Shown here one piece after another: positions 35,078-43,651 of a stretch of 64,000 nucleotides of DNA; the stretch's first letter is position 1, and each line of letters starts with the position of its first letter. The position numbers were made by a program, and so were the translations under genes. A model generated the notes under the pieces. That model did no database searches. It saw only the letters and a program-made list of their open reading frames with translations, and had not been told where the DNA came from. The DNA is taken from NCBI RefSeq assembly GCF_001746915.1, contig NZ_MJGC01000066.1:1-64000 (forward strand), given 5' to 3'. This stretch comes from Desertifilum tharense IPPAS B-1220. Its GTDB lineage: Bacteria > Cyanobacteriota > Cyanobacteriia > Cyanobacteriales > Desertifilaceae.

Positions 35078-35415
35078 CCTATCGTATTGAAATTTCAAGC
35101 ATAGCGACAGCGGAAGTAGATAGCGCCTTTCTGCGACTATCGCAGGTTACTTCTCCCTCTCAAGCAAGTCAATGGTATAGTGGGCTGCTTAAGGCAATTG
35201 AGTCTTTATCGACTATGCCGAAACGATGTCCGCTTGCGAAAGAAAATGAATATTTTAGCCAGGAGATTCGGCAACTTCTCTACGGTCAAAAGCGTAATTT
35301 GTATCGCATCCTGTTTACTGTTTTAGAAGAAGTGTCTACGGTTCGTATTCTTCACATTCGGCATTCCTCGCAACTCGCGATTGGTGAAACGCCAGAAGAT
35401 CCAGAGGCAAGCTAA
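35074..35415 (+). CDS. RelE/ParE-family toxin
   Basis: The 113-residue protein has the ParE/RelE pattern: MTYRIEISSIATAEVDSAFL, a helical pair containing QWYSGLLKAIESLSTMPKRCPLAKE, then strands EIRQLLYGQKRNLYRILFTV and VSTVRILHIRHSSQ. It belongs to the same broad family as 38120-38440 (PPAFEDIETAYRWM..., IRQLWVGKRRTYRILF), suggesting two related modules within 3 kb. Coupled by a four-base overlap to its antitoxin. Cellular target not known. Confidence 0.85.
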   Translation: MTYRIEISSIATAEVDSAFLRLSQVTSPSQASQWYSGLLKAIESLSTMPKRCPLAKENEYFSQEIRQLLYGQKRNLYRILFTVLEEVSTVRILHIRHSSQLAIGETPEDPEAS

Positions 35416-35444
35416 CTACCTAAATTGGGTTACAAGAAGAAACG

Positions 35445-35489
35445 AGAAACCCAGTTTTGATGACGACTTGCACTAAAAACTGGGTTTCT
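35445..35489. terminator. bidirectional terminator-like inverted repeat
   Basis: AGAAACCCAGTTTT (35445-35458) pairs perfectly with AAAACTGGGTTTCT (35476-35489) around a 17-base loop. It lies between the toxin gene and the convergent GH31 gene and can serve both. It resembles the shorter hairpin at 33342-33376. Confidence 0.7.
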
Positions 35490-35494
35490 GGGTG

Positions 35495-37882
35495 TTATAG
35501 GACCATAGTGCGATCGCTCCCATCATCACTAAAGTGCTGTTCGCCAACACCTACCACCTCTACAACCACTTCTCGTTGCGGGGGTTTCCATTCTCCTTGA
35601 CGCGCCGAGACTTCAAACCGGACTTTTTCGCCCTCGCGACTGACGCGGTAGGTTGTGGTTGAGAAAGCCCCCTGCTGATACTCAAAACTGTGTCCGTCAT
35701 CCTCATACATCGTCCATTCTCCCTCGCCAGGCCAAACCCGTAGCGTCAGGGTTTCTAACGGTTGCTTATCCACATATTGCTTCACAGGAGCCATTGGGAT
35801 AATAGCACCCGCCCGCACATACAGGGGCATCCGTTCTATGGGGGCATGGGCGAGGATATGCGTTGGGCCTTGATAGGACTCGCCACTGTGCCAGTCGTAC
35901 CACTCGCCATCGGGTAAATAAACTGCCCGATACTCTACCCCAGGATGATACACTGGAGCGGCCATTAACCAGGGGCCTAACATTACCTGGTCGTGCAACG
36001 TATAAGTATGGGTATCGTTGGGGAAATGATACAACATGGGTCGCAGAATCGGCGCGCCTGTGGTGGCAGCTTCCCAACAGAGGGTATACAAATAGGGCAA
36101 GAGTTGATAGCGTAAATTGAGATATTCTCGGCAAATCTGCTCCACCTGCTCGCCAAATACCCACGGTTCATGTTGAGCGGTTGAAAGGGCAGAGTGACCG
36201 CGCATCATGGGATACAGTATTCCCAACTGCATCCACCGGGCAAACATTTCCGCCGTTGCATTCCCCGCAAACCCGCCAATATCTGCACCAACAAACGCTA
36301 CGCCCGATAAACCCAAGTTGCACAGCATGGGCATAGACATCTCTAAATGATCCCAAAGGGACTGATTATCCCCCGTCCATACAGCAGAGTAGCGTTGGAT
36401 TCCAGCGAAGCCAGACCGCGTTAGAACGAACGATCGCTCCTGGGAACGTCCCTGTTTCAATCCTTGTAAGGCGGATCGCGCCATCATTAACCCATACAAA
36501 TTATGTCCTTCTGCATGGGTCATGCCCTCGTCCGGTTCGCCTACGGGAGAATCTAGGGGAAAGTCTATTTTCTCGTGACTGTCGCCAAAGGGACGAAGCG
36601 CGATCGCAGGTTCATTCATATCATTCCAGATTCCGGCCACCCCAATCTCAGTTAAATCTTTGTGCTGCTGCGCCCACCAGTCGCGCACTGGGGCCCGCAA
36701 AAAGTCGGGAAACACCGCCTTATCGGGCCACACATAGCCGTGAAATAACTGTCCGTCAGCTTTGCGAACAAAATAATCTCTTTGTACCCCTTCATCAAAT
36801 ACCGAGTAGTCCCCCTCTGGTTCGTACTTCACCCCCGGATCGATAATGGTGACAACCTTAAACCCATCCTCGGCTAAGTCGCCTAAGAGTTGTTTGGGGT
36901 GAGGGAAACGCTTAGGACTCCAGGTAAACACGCGATAACCGCGCATATAATCAATATCGAGATGAATGACATCGCAGGGAATTTTGCGATCGCGAAACTC
37001 CTGGGCTAACTTGCGTACAATATCCTCAGACTCATAACTCCAGCGACATTGATGGTAGCCTAAAGCCCATTTTGGCGGTAAAGGCATTCGTCCGGTTAGT
37101 TGCGTATAGGTTTGGAGAATTTGCGCGGGTTCCGGGCCGTAAATTAGGTAATAATCTAACTCGTTCGTCTGGGCTTCTAAACGCAGAACGCCGGGTTGCG
37201 ATACCCCAATATCAAACTGACTCCAAAACGAGGTATGAAAAAATAGCCCATATCCCACCTGCGGCCGCAATGCCATAAAGAAGGGAATGGCTTGATACAT
37301 ATTATCGGTGAGATTGCCGTAATCTAAGCAATCTACCGTCCAATTAGTTTTAATTTCGCTGCGTTTATCTAAAAGTCCCGTACGTTCGCCAAACCCATAA
37401 AAATGCTCGTCGGCTTCAATATGCTTCCATGTCGCAATGGAGTTTAAGCGCCACCCCACGGAGGCTTGTGGGTTATGGTTAGGCGAGGGAAATTCTTCGT
37501 GCGGATTGGGTGCGATTGCAGTATCTTGAGCAAAGGGTTGACCCTCTGGAGTAAAACACTGCACCTGACAAGGATGGCGCTGAACTCGCACGCGCATTCT
37601 GGAGGTGGTAACTTCTACCGCGTCTTCGGTTTCGTTTAACTGATAGTCCACCGCAGACCATTCTTCATCGGGTTGGGTGACAGCGCAAGATTTACGGGGT
37701 TTTAGGGTTCCCGTGGGCGAAACGCGGACGCGAATCAGATTATCTGCAAGAATACTTAAAACCAGAATTGGGCCATTACACTCAAAACGAATGTGTCGCG
37801 AGTCTTGATGAACCGATTGTACATCCCCCAGGGTTGACCAAGGCTGTTCGAGGGTTTGGAGTTGACCAAAGTATTGTGGCAT
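35495..37882 (-). CDS. glycoside hydrolase family 31 alpha-glucosidase
   Basis: The 795-residue soluble enzyme removes terminal alpha-linked glucose. GH31 features in order are an N-terminal beta-sandwich (about 1-230) with EADEHFYGFGERTG, the (beta/alpha)8 barrel containing WALGYHQCRWSY and DVIHLDIDYMRGYRVFTW, the nucleophile D421 in GIWNDMNEPA, the acid/base Asp in SAVWTGDNQS, then VGADIGGFAGN and the C-terminal beta domains. The start at 37882 fits the family length. The last 18 codons (GVGEQHFSDDGSDRTMVL) fall in the duplicated sequence also found at 33369-33422. Possible roles are maltodextrin or sucrose-related turnover; the substrate is not shown. Confidence 0.93.
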   Translation of the reverse strand: MPQYFGQLQTLEQPWSTLGDVQSVHQDSRHIRFECNGPILVLSILADNLIRVRVSPTGTLKPRKSCAVTQPDEEWSAVDYQLNETEDAVEVTTSRMRVRVQRHPCQVQCFTPEGQPFAQDTAIAPNPHEEFPSPNHNPQASVGWRLNSIATWKHIEADEHFYGFGERTGLLDKRSEIKTNWTVDCLDYGNLTDNMYQAIPFFMALRPQVGYGLFFHTSFWSQFDIGVSQPGVLRLEAQTNELDYYLIYGPEPAQILQTYTQLTGRMPLPPKWALGYHQCRWSYESEDIVRKLAQEFRDRKIPCDVIHLDIDYMRGYRVFTWSPKRFPHPKQLLGDLAEDGFKVVTIIDPGVKYEPEGDYSVFDEGVQRDYFVRKADGQLFHGYVWPDKAVFPDFLRAPVRDWWAQQHKDLTEIGVAGIWNDMNEPAIALRPFGDSHEKIDFPLDSPVGEPDEGMTHAEGHNLYGLMMARSALQGLKQGRSQERSFVLTRSGFAGIQRYSAVWTGDNQSLWDHLEMSMPMLCNLGLSGVAFVGADIGGFAGNATAEMFARWMQLGILYPMMRGHSALSTAQHEPWVFGEQVEQICREYLNLRYQLLPYLYTLCWEAATTGAPILRPMLYHFPNDTHTYTLHDQVMLGPWLMAAPVYHPGVEYRAVYLPDGEWYDWHSGESYQGPTHILAHAPIERMPLYVRAGAIIPMAPVKQYVDKQPLETLTLRVWPGEGEWTMYEDDGHSFEYQQGAFSTTTYRVSREGEKVRFEVSARQGEWKPPQREVVVEVVGVGEQHFSDDGSDRTMVL

Positions 37883-38119
37883 AAGCGCTTACCCGCAGAT
37901 AGATATCTTCCCTTGTACTGCGTTTGGTCTCGGTGCAGGCCTAGCAAAAGAAAGGTTTTGGATTTAAGAATTATAAGGGGAGCGATTCCTTAAGCTTTGG
38001 TAATACAATACTCAACCCCTAAAAAGAGCGATCGCACTTTTTAACCTTAACCCCGTTTGTTCTCAGGTTTCCGAAGATGCGATCGCTTATCGGAAAAATA
38101 ACTGCTGATAGAAAAGTAA

Positions 38120-38440
38120 TTACTCTGGCGGATCGTTACTGAGAGGGGCTTGACGGTAGTGACGAAGGTGTAATATTGCAACAGTCTCACCCTCCACTAC
38201 AAACAGAATGCGATAAGTTCTTCGTTTACCAACCCATAATTGTCGAATTTCCCGACCAACGATCGCCGCTTCAGGTGCAATTGAGCAACGGTAAGGAAAC
38301 TGTTGGAGTGAGGCGATCGCATCTTGAAGGTCATAATACCACTGGTTTGCTAGATCGGCACTCAGGTAATCGCACATCCAACGATAGGCGGTTTCAATGT
38401 CTTCAAAGGCGGGTGGTTGGATGAGGACTTGATAAGTCAT
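38120..38440 (-). CDS. RelE/ParE-family toxin (third pair)
   Basis: This 106-residue protein has MTYQVLIQPPAFEDIETAYRW, a helical region ending LANQWYYDLQDAIASLQQFP, then strands REIRQLWVGKRRTYRILFVV and ETVAILHLRHYRQ. The pattern is that of ParE/RelE toxins and is closest in the window to 35074-35415. It starts with a four-base overlap (ATGA) with the antitoxin gene. A surrounding HIP1-rich context suggests it is well adapted to this genome. Confidence 0.85.
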   Translation of the reverse strand: MTYQVLIQPPAFEDIETAYRWMCDYLSADLANQWYYDLQDAIASLQQFPYRCSIAPEAAIVGREIRQLWVGKRRTYRILFVVEGETVAILHLRHYRQAPLSNDPPE

Positions 38441-38703
38441 GGACGGGGAGGAATGTTAAACTGCTGTTGTAGCGCGGTCATGGCTTGGTCGGCTGGAATA
38501 CCCTCACCCCGATTGAAGCTTTCAAGTCCTTGACGAATCCCGATGATGGCTTCAAGGTAGTCGATTCGCTGTAACAGTTGTTCGTAGATATTGGGTTGTT
38601 GCTGAGAAGAGTCTTTGAGCGATCGCACTAAACTCAGAAGATCGCTCAGTAGTTCGTCGGGGATGCTATCAATCTCTTGGAGGAGTAGTTGTCTAATCGT
38701 CAT
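38437..38703 (-). CDS. antitoxin of the third RelE/ParE pair
   Basis: The 88-residue protein begins MTIRQLLLQEIDSIPDELLSD, which matches the small helical DUF2281-like/VapB-type antitoxin start seen in cyanobacteria. A Gln-rich stretch follows, then the toxin-binding-like tail GIRQGLESFNRGEGIPADQAM. The tail's GIRQGLESF resembles GIQQGLEDF in the antitoxin at 34829, supporting related modules. It is translated before the toxin, with overlapping stop and start. Confidence 0.8.
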   Translation of the reverse strand: MTIRQLLLQEIDSIPDELLSDLLSLVRSLKDSSQQQPNIYEQLLQRIDYLEAIIGIRQGLESFNRGEGIPADQAMTALQQQFNIPPRP

Positions 38704-38910
38704 TGCGGCATCTCAGGGAAATTGATAGTTTGAGTATAGCGAGTGGCGATCGCGCTTTATTGAACTCGATCCAGTTACAGCCGATCAATAATCCTAATGC
38801 TACTCCTTGACCAAGGGCGATCGCTTACCATGAAAACGCTCATCGTCGCGGCTACAGTTTTTTCCGATCGAGATACAGTGGGGTCTAATTGACTGTGCTG
38901 CGCGTGCTAC

Positions 38911-39171
38911 CTAGACTGTTGCTTGAACAATAATATCCTCTACCTGTCTAATTTGCCTCCAATCAATTGCTGCAACCCAAAGACTTTCATCTTCAGAATA
39001 TTGCACCACACCATCTACTTCTAAATCTTCGCTATACAAGGTGAGCAATTGACCATCTTGCAACTTAATATTTTGGCGACTCAAATCTTCGATCGTACCA
39101 ACACAATTTAGACGAAGGCGACCTTGTTCATCTGCATTATGAAAGTCGGCAAAAATTCTAGGGTAACTCAT
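38911..39171 (-). CDS. hypothetical protein, possible partner of the upstream gene
   Basis: This 86-residue, acidic, strand-rich protein (MSYPRIFADFHNADEQGRLRL, DGQLLTLYSEDLEVDGVVQY) looks like a small beta protein; similar uncharacterised genes occur in cyanobacteria. It lies 13 bases downstream of the 109-residue gene at 39185, so the two are probably one transcript. The pairing with a His/Ser-containing small protein suggests a two-component module such as effector and neutraliser, but nothing in the sequence proves this. Confidence 0.6.
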   Translation of the reverse strand: MSYPRIFADFHNADEQGRLRLNCVGTIEDLSRQNIKLQDGQLLTLYSEDLEVDGVVQYSEDESLWVAAIDWRQIRQVEDIIVQATV

Positions 39172-39184
39172 AACTCTACTCTCA

Positions 39185-39514
39185 TCAGGAGGGTTGCTGT
39201 GCTGGATTGGGAATTGTTGGTGTTAGTAGAAGGCTTACTTGTTCTGGTGTTAATCCAGTTAGAGTTGCATGATTTGAACTTCTACCAGAAGTACGGATGA
39301 CATCTCCACCTAAAGAGCGAACATCGGCTACTGTCGTTACACCAACTTGGCTATGCGGGATGGCTGCGGCTAACTCTGCTACAGATAGCCCTACTGCACA
39401 TTCTACAGAAATTCCTGTGATGCCGCTGGGATGTGTTCCTGTGCCGCGTTGAATATCCTCTGGACGATTACGACCACCACGAACGACTAAGGCTTCGTTT
39501 GGAATTCTGTCCAC
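39185..39514 (-). CDS. hypothetical protein in a two-gene unit
   Basis: The 109-residue protein begins MDRIPNEALVVRGGRNRPED and contains ECAVGLSVAELAAAIPHSQVG and GGDVIRTSGRSSNHATLTGLTPEQ. The invariant-looking Arg-Gly-Gly, Cys, His and SSNHAT residues hint at an enzymatic or nucleic-acid-binding role. I do not recognise a named family. A Pro-rich C-terminus follows. It lies directly upstream of the 86-residue gene in a run of toxin-antitoxin genes, which makes a conflict-related role worth testing. Confidence 0.6.
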   Translation of the reverse strand: MDRIPNEALVVRGGRNRPEDIQRGTGTHPSGITGISVECAVGLSVAELAAAIPHSQVGVTTVADVRSLGGDVIRTSGRSSNHATLTGLTPEQVSLLLTPTIPNPAQQPS

Positions 39515-39792
39515 AAGTGTAGGCTATTTGATTCAAGTACGCGCTACACTCTACCAGAAATAATTGTAAGAGTGCGATCGCATCCCTACAAATATCTCTC
39601 ATTCATGTCATTGTCGGAGGTGCGATCGCTATGAACCCAATGCCACACTAAACACCTATAAATGTTGGTTTCGTTCCTCAACTCAACCTACAGGAGGGAC
39701 TGGCGAAGAATAACTGCGATCGCAATCGAAGAATCTTGACACTGCAAACTGATTAGTATTGTACGTCCTTCAGTGTCATCTTAGGGGAGTTA

Positions 39793-40230
39793 TTAGCGAT
39801 CGCTGTAATCCATCACAATATAGCGGACAGTCATAGGACTAATAGTGGTAAGTAATGTTGTAAACCAAATTACCCCAACTACTGCAATTTCACCTTGTCT
39901 TTCAGGTAGTATAAACCTATAATTTCCCGCCAGAGAAGTGAAGAAGTCAAATACAACACAGAGAAACCAAGGAGCAATTAATGTCCATCTTCCCTCTTTT
40001 GCTTCTTCCCAAACATTTACTGTAATGAGATTAAAACAGAAAACTACTACTGCACCGACTAGGGAAATACCGTAAATTCCCCAAGTATTAGGATCTGTAT
40101 TTTGTATAGAAAGAGTGTAAGTTGGACCTGCAATAATTGTTATGACTCCTAAAAAGGTCGTAACTGCATCCCATAGCATTCCTAAACTGAATCCAATTAT
40201 TAAGATTTCCGATATTCCTTTGTCTCTCAT
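39793..40230 (-). CDS. uncharacterised four-span membrane protein
   Basis: It is 145 residues from ATG 40230 (MRDKGISEILIIGFSLGML). The open frame to 40263 needs a TTG start and overlaps the neighbour by 26 bases. Four hydrophobic segments lie at about 7-28, 42-65, 75-92 and 110-130, with short loops (SIQNTDPNTWGIYG, WEEAKEGRW). It has no recognised family. It is probably co-transcribed with the AT-rich gene upstream and divergent from the STAND ATPase, a layout where membrane proteins often act as effectors. Confidence 0.6.
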   Translation of the reverse strand: MRDKGISEILIIGFSLGMLWDAVTTFLGVITIIAGPTYTLSIQNTDPNTWGIYGISLVGAVVVFCFNLITVNVWEEAKEGRWTLIAPWFLCVVFDFFTSLAGNYRFILPERQGEIAVVGVIWFTTLLTTISPMTVRYIVMDYSDR

Positions 40231-40237
40231 ATTTTTG

Positions 40238-40837
40238 CTAATTAATAAGGAGCAATGTGGCAATTAATATACCAATTACAAAAGTACAAGTTGCAATAAT
40301 TACATATCGCATCTCTGGTGATACAGATGGAAAATGAACTTTAGAGCTAAAGTTCATTCTTTTGCGATTTTTGGAAGAGGTAAGTAAACTAGCCATAAAC
40401 TTATCCATGTCATCAATTGCTTGCTTCCAAGCCAACAGCCAACTATTCCGTAAGATAACCGCATCATCAATACTAGCCAAACTTTCTAAACTATTAATTA
40501 ATTTAACTATTATGTCTTTGTGTTCTATAAGTTGATTTTCCTGACTTAATATTGCTTGCGATGAAGTGTCTTTGATGTTATTGAGTATAATTTGATGTTG
40601 ATAAGACCATAATTCAAAAACTACTTTATAAAGTAAATAGCCATTCGATTTCATGAAGGCTTTAGATTTACGATAAGACGTATCGATTTGGTAGGCTGTT
40701 TTTAGACCTTCCTCAACTAAATAATTTATTTCTATGATATCTAGGTTTTTTAAGCTATTTTTGTTTACAAAATCATTAAAATATTCGTAGAAATTATCTT
40801 CGCTGACAATTTGATTATTTGATTGTGTATTCACCAC
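40238..40837 (-). CDS. uncharacterised protein with C-terminal membrane anchor
   Basis: The 199-residue protein is rich in Asn, Lys, Ile and Ser, and its DNA is far more AT-rich than the flanking genes. Residues 1-160 are helical and soluble (YFNDFVNKNSLKNLDII, FELWSYQHQIILNNIKD, SWLLAWKQAIDDMDKFM). The last 25 residues (YVIIATCTFVIGILIATLLL) form one membrane helix ending in Ile-Asn, so it is tail-anchored. There is no family match I can name. Composition suggests recent transfer. It heads a two-gene leftward unit divergent from the STAND ATPase. Confidence 0.65.
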   Translation of the reverse strand: MVNTQSNNQIVSEDNFYEYFNDFVNKNSLKNLDIIEINYLVEEGLKTAYQIDTSYRKSKAFMKSNGYLLYKVVFELWSYQHQIILNNIKDTSSQAILSQENQLIEHKDIIVKLINSLESLASIDDAVILRNSWLLAWKQAIDDMDKFMASLLTSSKNRKRMNFSSKVHFPSVSPEMRYVIIATCTFVIGILIATLLLIN

Positions 40838-41112
40838 TTCTCCCTATATAAACTAGGTAGTAATTGCTTGTTTAAGTTGAATTTTCAATTTGATGGCAGA
40901 ATATCAAGAAACAAAAGAAAATGAATCAGCATTTTAATGTTTTGTCTATTATCCTTGAGGATTCAATATTTTGTCTATAGTTAAAAGTTTGATTTAGCTG
41001 TCAAAAAACCGCCTTTCTAAGCCTTGTTTGTATGTTTTCATAAGAAAATGTACTAAAAAGTTGGAAAATATAGGCTATAATAATATCTAAAAATTTAGAC
41101 TTCTCTGTTCTG

Positions 41113-42531
41113 ATGAATCCTGAAGACGTTGTAAAAATTGCTGATGAGATCGTATCCATTAAAACGGGTCAGCACCTTGATGATTTACAAGAAGCCATAC
41201 TACGAGGAACTCTGCAACGAGACAAGTATAAGAAGATAGCTAACGATTTAGGATATTCTGAAAGCCGTGTTAGAGAAGTGGGATCGCAATTATGGCGCAT
41301 ACTTTCAGAAGAGCTAGAAGAAAATATTAATAAATTAAATTTAAAATCTGCAATGGAAAGGTTACAAAATTCTCATATCTTAAACTTTGGTCAAGATGTT
41401 GTAGTCAGCGATAGCTTTAACATCTGTGGAAAAAACCAACACCTTGCGGGTATATCCAATCTACCTGCAAGAAATGAAGAGACTGCTGACTCGAAGCAAA
41501 CTGAAGCCTTACATCAAGATTTAAGTGAGATGCCTGAATTGTGTACTTTCTACGATCGCACTTCTGCACTTGATACCCTGACTACCTGGATTTTGCAGCA
41601 ACGCTGTCGCTTGATTGCACTTACAGGTATGCCTGGTATAGGTAAAACTGCATTAGCGGTGCAACTGGTACAACGAATTAAAGATGAGTTTGAATATGTA
41701 ATTTGGTGCAATCTAGACGAATCTTACAGCTTAGACGAACTTCAACATAAACTTATTCAATTTTTTTCAACTTTAGAAAACCAGGATTTATCTGTAACTC
41801 CTAAAAAACCTTTGTCTCCAATTAAATATTTACAAAAATATCGCTCTTTAATTATTTTAGATGATATGCAGACGCTTTTTAGTGATGGAGAGTTAGCAGG
41901 AAAGTATAAACCTGAACATGAAGAGTATCGCTCATTTTTCAAGCAGATAGAGAAACTAAACCACCAAAGTTGTTTTATCCTAGTAGGTTGGGAACAACCG
42001 AGAGATTTTTCTCATTTGCCTAACAGTAACGCTCCTATTCAAATTCTGCAACTTAGGGGGTTAGAAAGTACAATCGTTCGAGAAATACTGAGAGATTGCG
42101 GGTTAGCAGCAATTGAGAACTGGGAAACAATGATTCGTTCCTATGATGGTAATCCTCTATGGCTGAAGAGTATCGCGTCTTTGGTTCAAGAGTTGGGAGA
42201 AGGCGTTACGGAAGCTTTAGTTAATCAGACGATTTTATTACCTGAAGACTTAAAAGATAGTTTACAGCAGCAGTGCGATCGCACCTCCCCAGTAGAACAA
42301 CAAGTCATCGCTTTGTTAGCGCAAGAAAGCGAACCTGCTAACCTAACAAATCTCCTAGCAACTGGTCAAATTTCATCCTCTGATTTACTCAACGCACTGC
42401 AATCTTTATTGCGGCGGTGCTTGGTTGAAAAACAAGGCAGCGTTTATACGCTACCACCTGTCTTGAAAGAATATGCGATCGCCCAAAATTTCCCACAGTT
42501 TTCGCATCACTGCAATTCATTACCTGTGTGA
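41113..42531 (+). CDS. compact STAND (NB-ARC-like) ATPase with VMAP-type N-terminal domain
   Basis: Residues 1-80 (DDLQEAILRGTLQRDKYKKI, SESRVREVGSQLW) form the helical winged domain found at the N-terminus of cyanobacterial vWA-MoxR-associated proteins. Residues about 150-400 are a STAND NTPase: Walker A GMPGIGKTALA at about 172-182, Walker B SLIILDD, and a sensor-like GNPLWLKSIASL. The C-terminal 70 residues are a winged helix (LLATGQISSSDLLNALQSLL). The WD40 or TPR repeats usual after this ATPase are absent, so it is a short form of 472 residues. STAND proteins switch on by oligomerisation in signalling, cell death or phage defence. A weak -10 (TATAAT, 41076-41081) precedes it. Confidence 0.82.
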   Translation: MNPEDVVKIADEIVSIKTGQHLDDLQEAILRGTLQRDKYKKIANDLGYSESRVREVGSQLWRILSEELEENINKLNLKSAMERLQNSHILNFGQDVVVSDSFNICGKNQHLAGISNLPARNEETADSKQTEALHQDLSEMPELCTFYDRTSALDTLTTWILQQRCRLIALTGMPGIGKTALAVQLVQRIKDEFEYVIWCNLDESYSLDELQHKLIQFFSTLENQDLSVTPKKPLSPIKYLQKYRSLIILDDMQTLFSDGELAGKYKPEHEEYRSFFKQIEKLNHQSCFILVGWEQPRDFSHLPNSNAPIQILQLRGLESTIVREILRDCGLAAIENWETMIRSYDGNPLWLKSIASLVQELGEGVTEALVNQTILLPEDLKDSLQQQCDRTSPVEQQVIALLAQESEPANLTNLLATGQISSSDLLNALQSLLRRCLVEKQGSVYTLPPVLKEYAIAQNFPQFSHHCNSLPV

Positions 42532-43281
42532 GGCTACAGGGGTTAGTTCTAGCGTATAGCGATAGAGGGCGACGGGGCGATTTAGAGATTTAAAGTAATT
42601 GGGATCTTGGGGAGAAAGGTAGATTGCGGTGACTTGATCGGCTTGAATGCCTGAGTGAAGATATTGATAGGCGGTGGTGGTTTCTACTTCGTTGAGGTAG
42701 ACTTGCGAGGTTCCCCGGAAAAACTGCTGAGTGACTTCTGTGGCGATAAAGCGATCGGGGGCTAGTGTTTCGGTAGCGCGTCCAGTTACAGTAGAAATCA
42801 GTTGGCGATCGCCCTTAAGTAAGGTAATCTGACGATTGGGATTTTGCGGATCGACCTTCACAGCTTGGACGATAGAAGCCTTGCTATCCTCTAAATAGGC
42901 TTTAGCGATCCTTAAACCATTAAAGGCGCGATCGCTGACCACTGCATTTCCTTGATTTGGTGCAAACCTGACTTGAAACCGGACAGGCTGCTGAAGGAAC
43001 TGGCGGTTATTTTCAAAGCCGGGAGTGGTAACATCAGGGGCTAAAGGGGCCGCTAAATCCACTAAGGTACTCGTCACCTCCCAGGTTCCCGCCATCCACT
43101 CTGGATAGATTAAATCTCCTTGTACGGCTTCTACAGGTGGCTTATTCTGCCATTGGGGAAAATTGGCTAATCGTTCGGCTAGGGGGGTTGCATTCGCCTC
43201 CTTCACCCCGCAAAATAGCACCAAGCTCACCGCTAGCAGAAGCGTTAAGCGTCTAGCGAACCACATCCCAGGCTTCGCCAT
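42520..43281 (-). CDS. DUF6816 family, probable thylakoid-lumen or periplasmic protein
   Basis: This secreted protein shows a signal peptide, RRLTLLLAVSLVLFCGVKEANA, split by a basic n-region, followed by a mature part with YPEWMAGTWEVTSTLVDL, a lipocalin-like opening. The family is shared by cyanobacteria and plant chloroplast lumen. ATG 43281 and ATG 43266 are both possible starts; the frame is open to 43326 but this overlaps the previous gene deeply. It overlaps the STAND gene's 3' end by 12 bases, convergently, and follows the ChuX/HutX-like gene with a short overlap. Function unknown. Confidence 0.75.
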   Translation of the reverse strand: MAKPGMWFARRLTLLLAVSLVLFCGVKEANATPLAERLANFPQWQNKPPVEAVQGDLIYPEWMAGTWEVTSTLVDLAAPLAPDVTTPGFENNRQFLQQPVRFQVRFAPNQGNAVVSDRAFNGLRIAKAYLEDSKASIVQAVKVDPQNPNRQITLLKGDRQLISTVTGRATETLAPDRFIATEVTQQFFRGTSQVYLNEVETTTAYQYLHSGIQADQVTAIYLSPQDPNYFKSLNRPVALYRYTLELTPVASHR

Positions 43282-43648
43282 ACTTATCGCGCAACGCCGT
43301 CCAAGCTTCCACTTGTCCCTCTGCATATTCTCCCGGTTTTCCCCATTGCAGGAAAGCGCTTAAGGCGGGTTCGTCCTTTTCATCTAAAAAGCGGATGGCG
43401 TAGGTGGTAAAGTTCCCCCGTTTGGCTTCTCCGGTTTCAAACTTCACCCGCTGAATTAAACTCATATTCAAGTGAAACTCAAAATTATCCTTATGCATAT
43501 TGGCGTATTCGCCTTTGGGGAGTTCTGCATAAAAGATTTTTTCAATCGTTCCCTTGGTTTCTAGAACGGCGGCGCTGCTGGTGACAATTAAGCGCAGCAA
43601 ACCTAGAGTTTCGCATTCTTCTAGAAAGGCTTTTAGCGTATCGCTCAT
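43253..43648 (-). CDS. ChuX/HutX-like protein
   Basis: The 131-residue soluble protein (TLKAFLEECETLGLLRLIVTS, TKGTIEKIFYAELPKGEYANM, EFHLNMSLIQRVKFETGEAKR, FLQWGKPGEYAEGQVEAWTAL) matches a group of cyanobacterial proteins often annotated ChuX/HutX, heme-binding or heme-transfer proteins. The heme role in cyanobacteria is not established. It lies three bases downstream of phoH and overlaps the DUF6816 gene, so it is probably the penultimate gene of the ffh-rpsP-khpA-phoH run. Confidence 0.6.
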   Translation of the reverse strand: MSDTLKAFLEECETLGLLRLIVTSSAAVLETKGTIEKIFYAELPKGEYANMHKDNFEFHLNMSLIQRVKFETGEAKRGNFTTYAIRFLDEKDEPALSAFLQWGKPGEYAEGQVEAWTALRDKYGEAWDVVR

Positions 43649-43651
43649 GAT

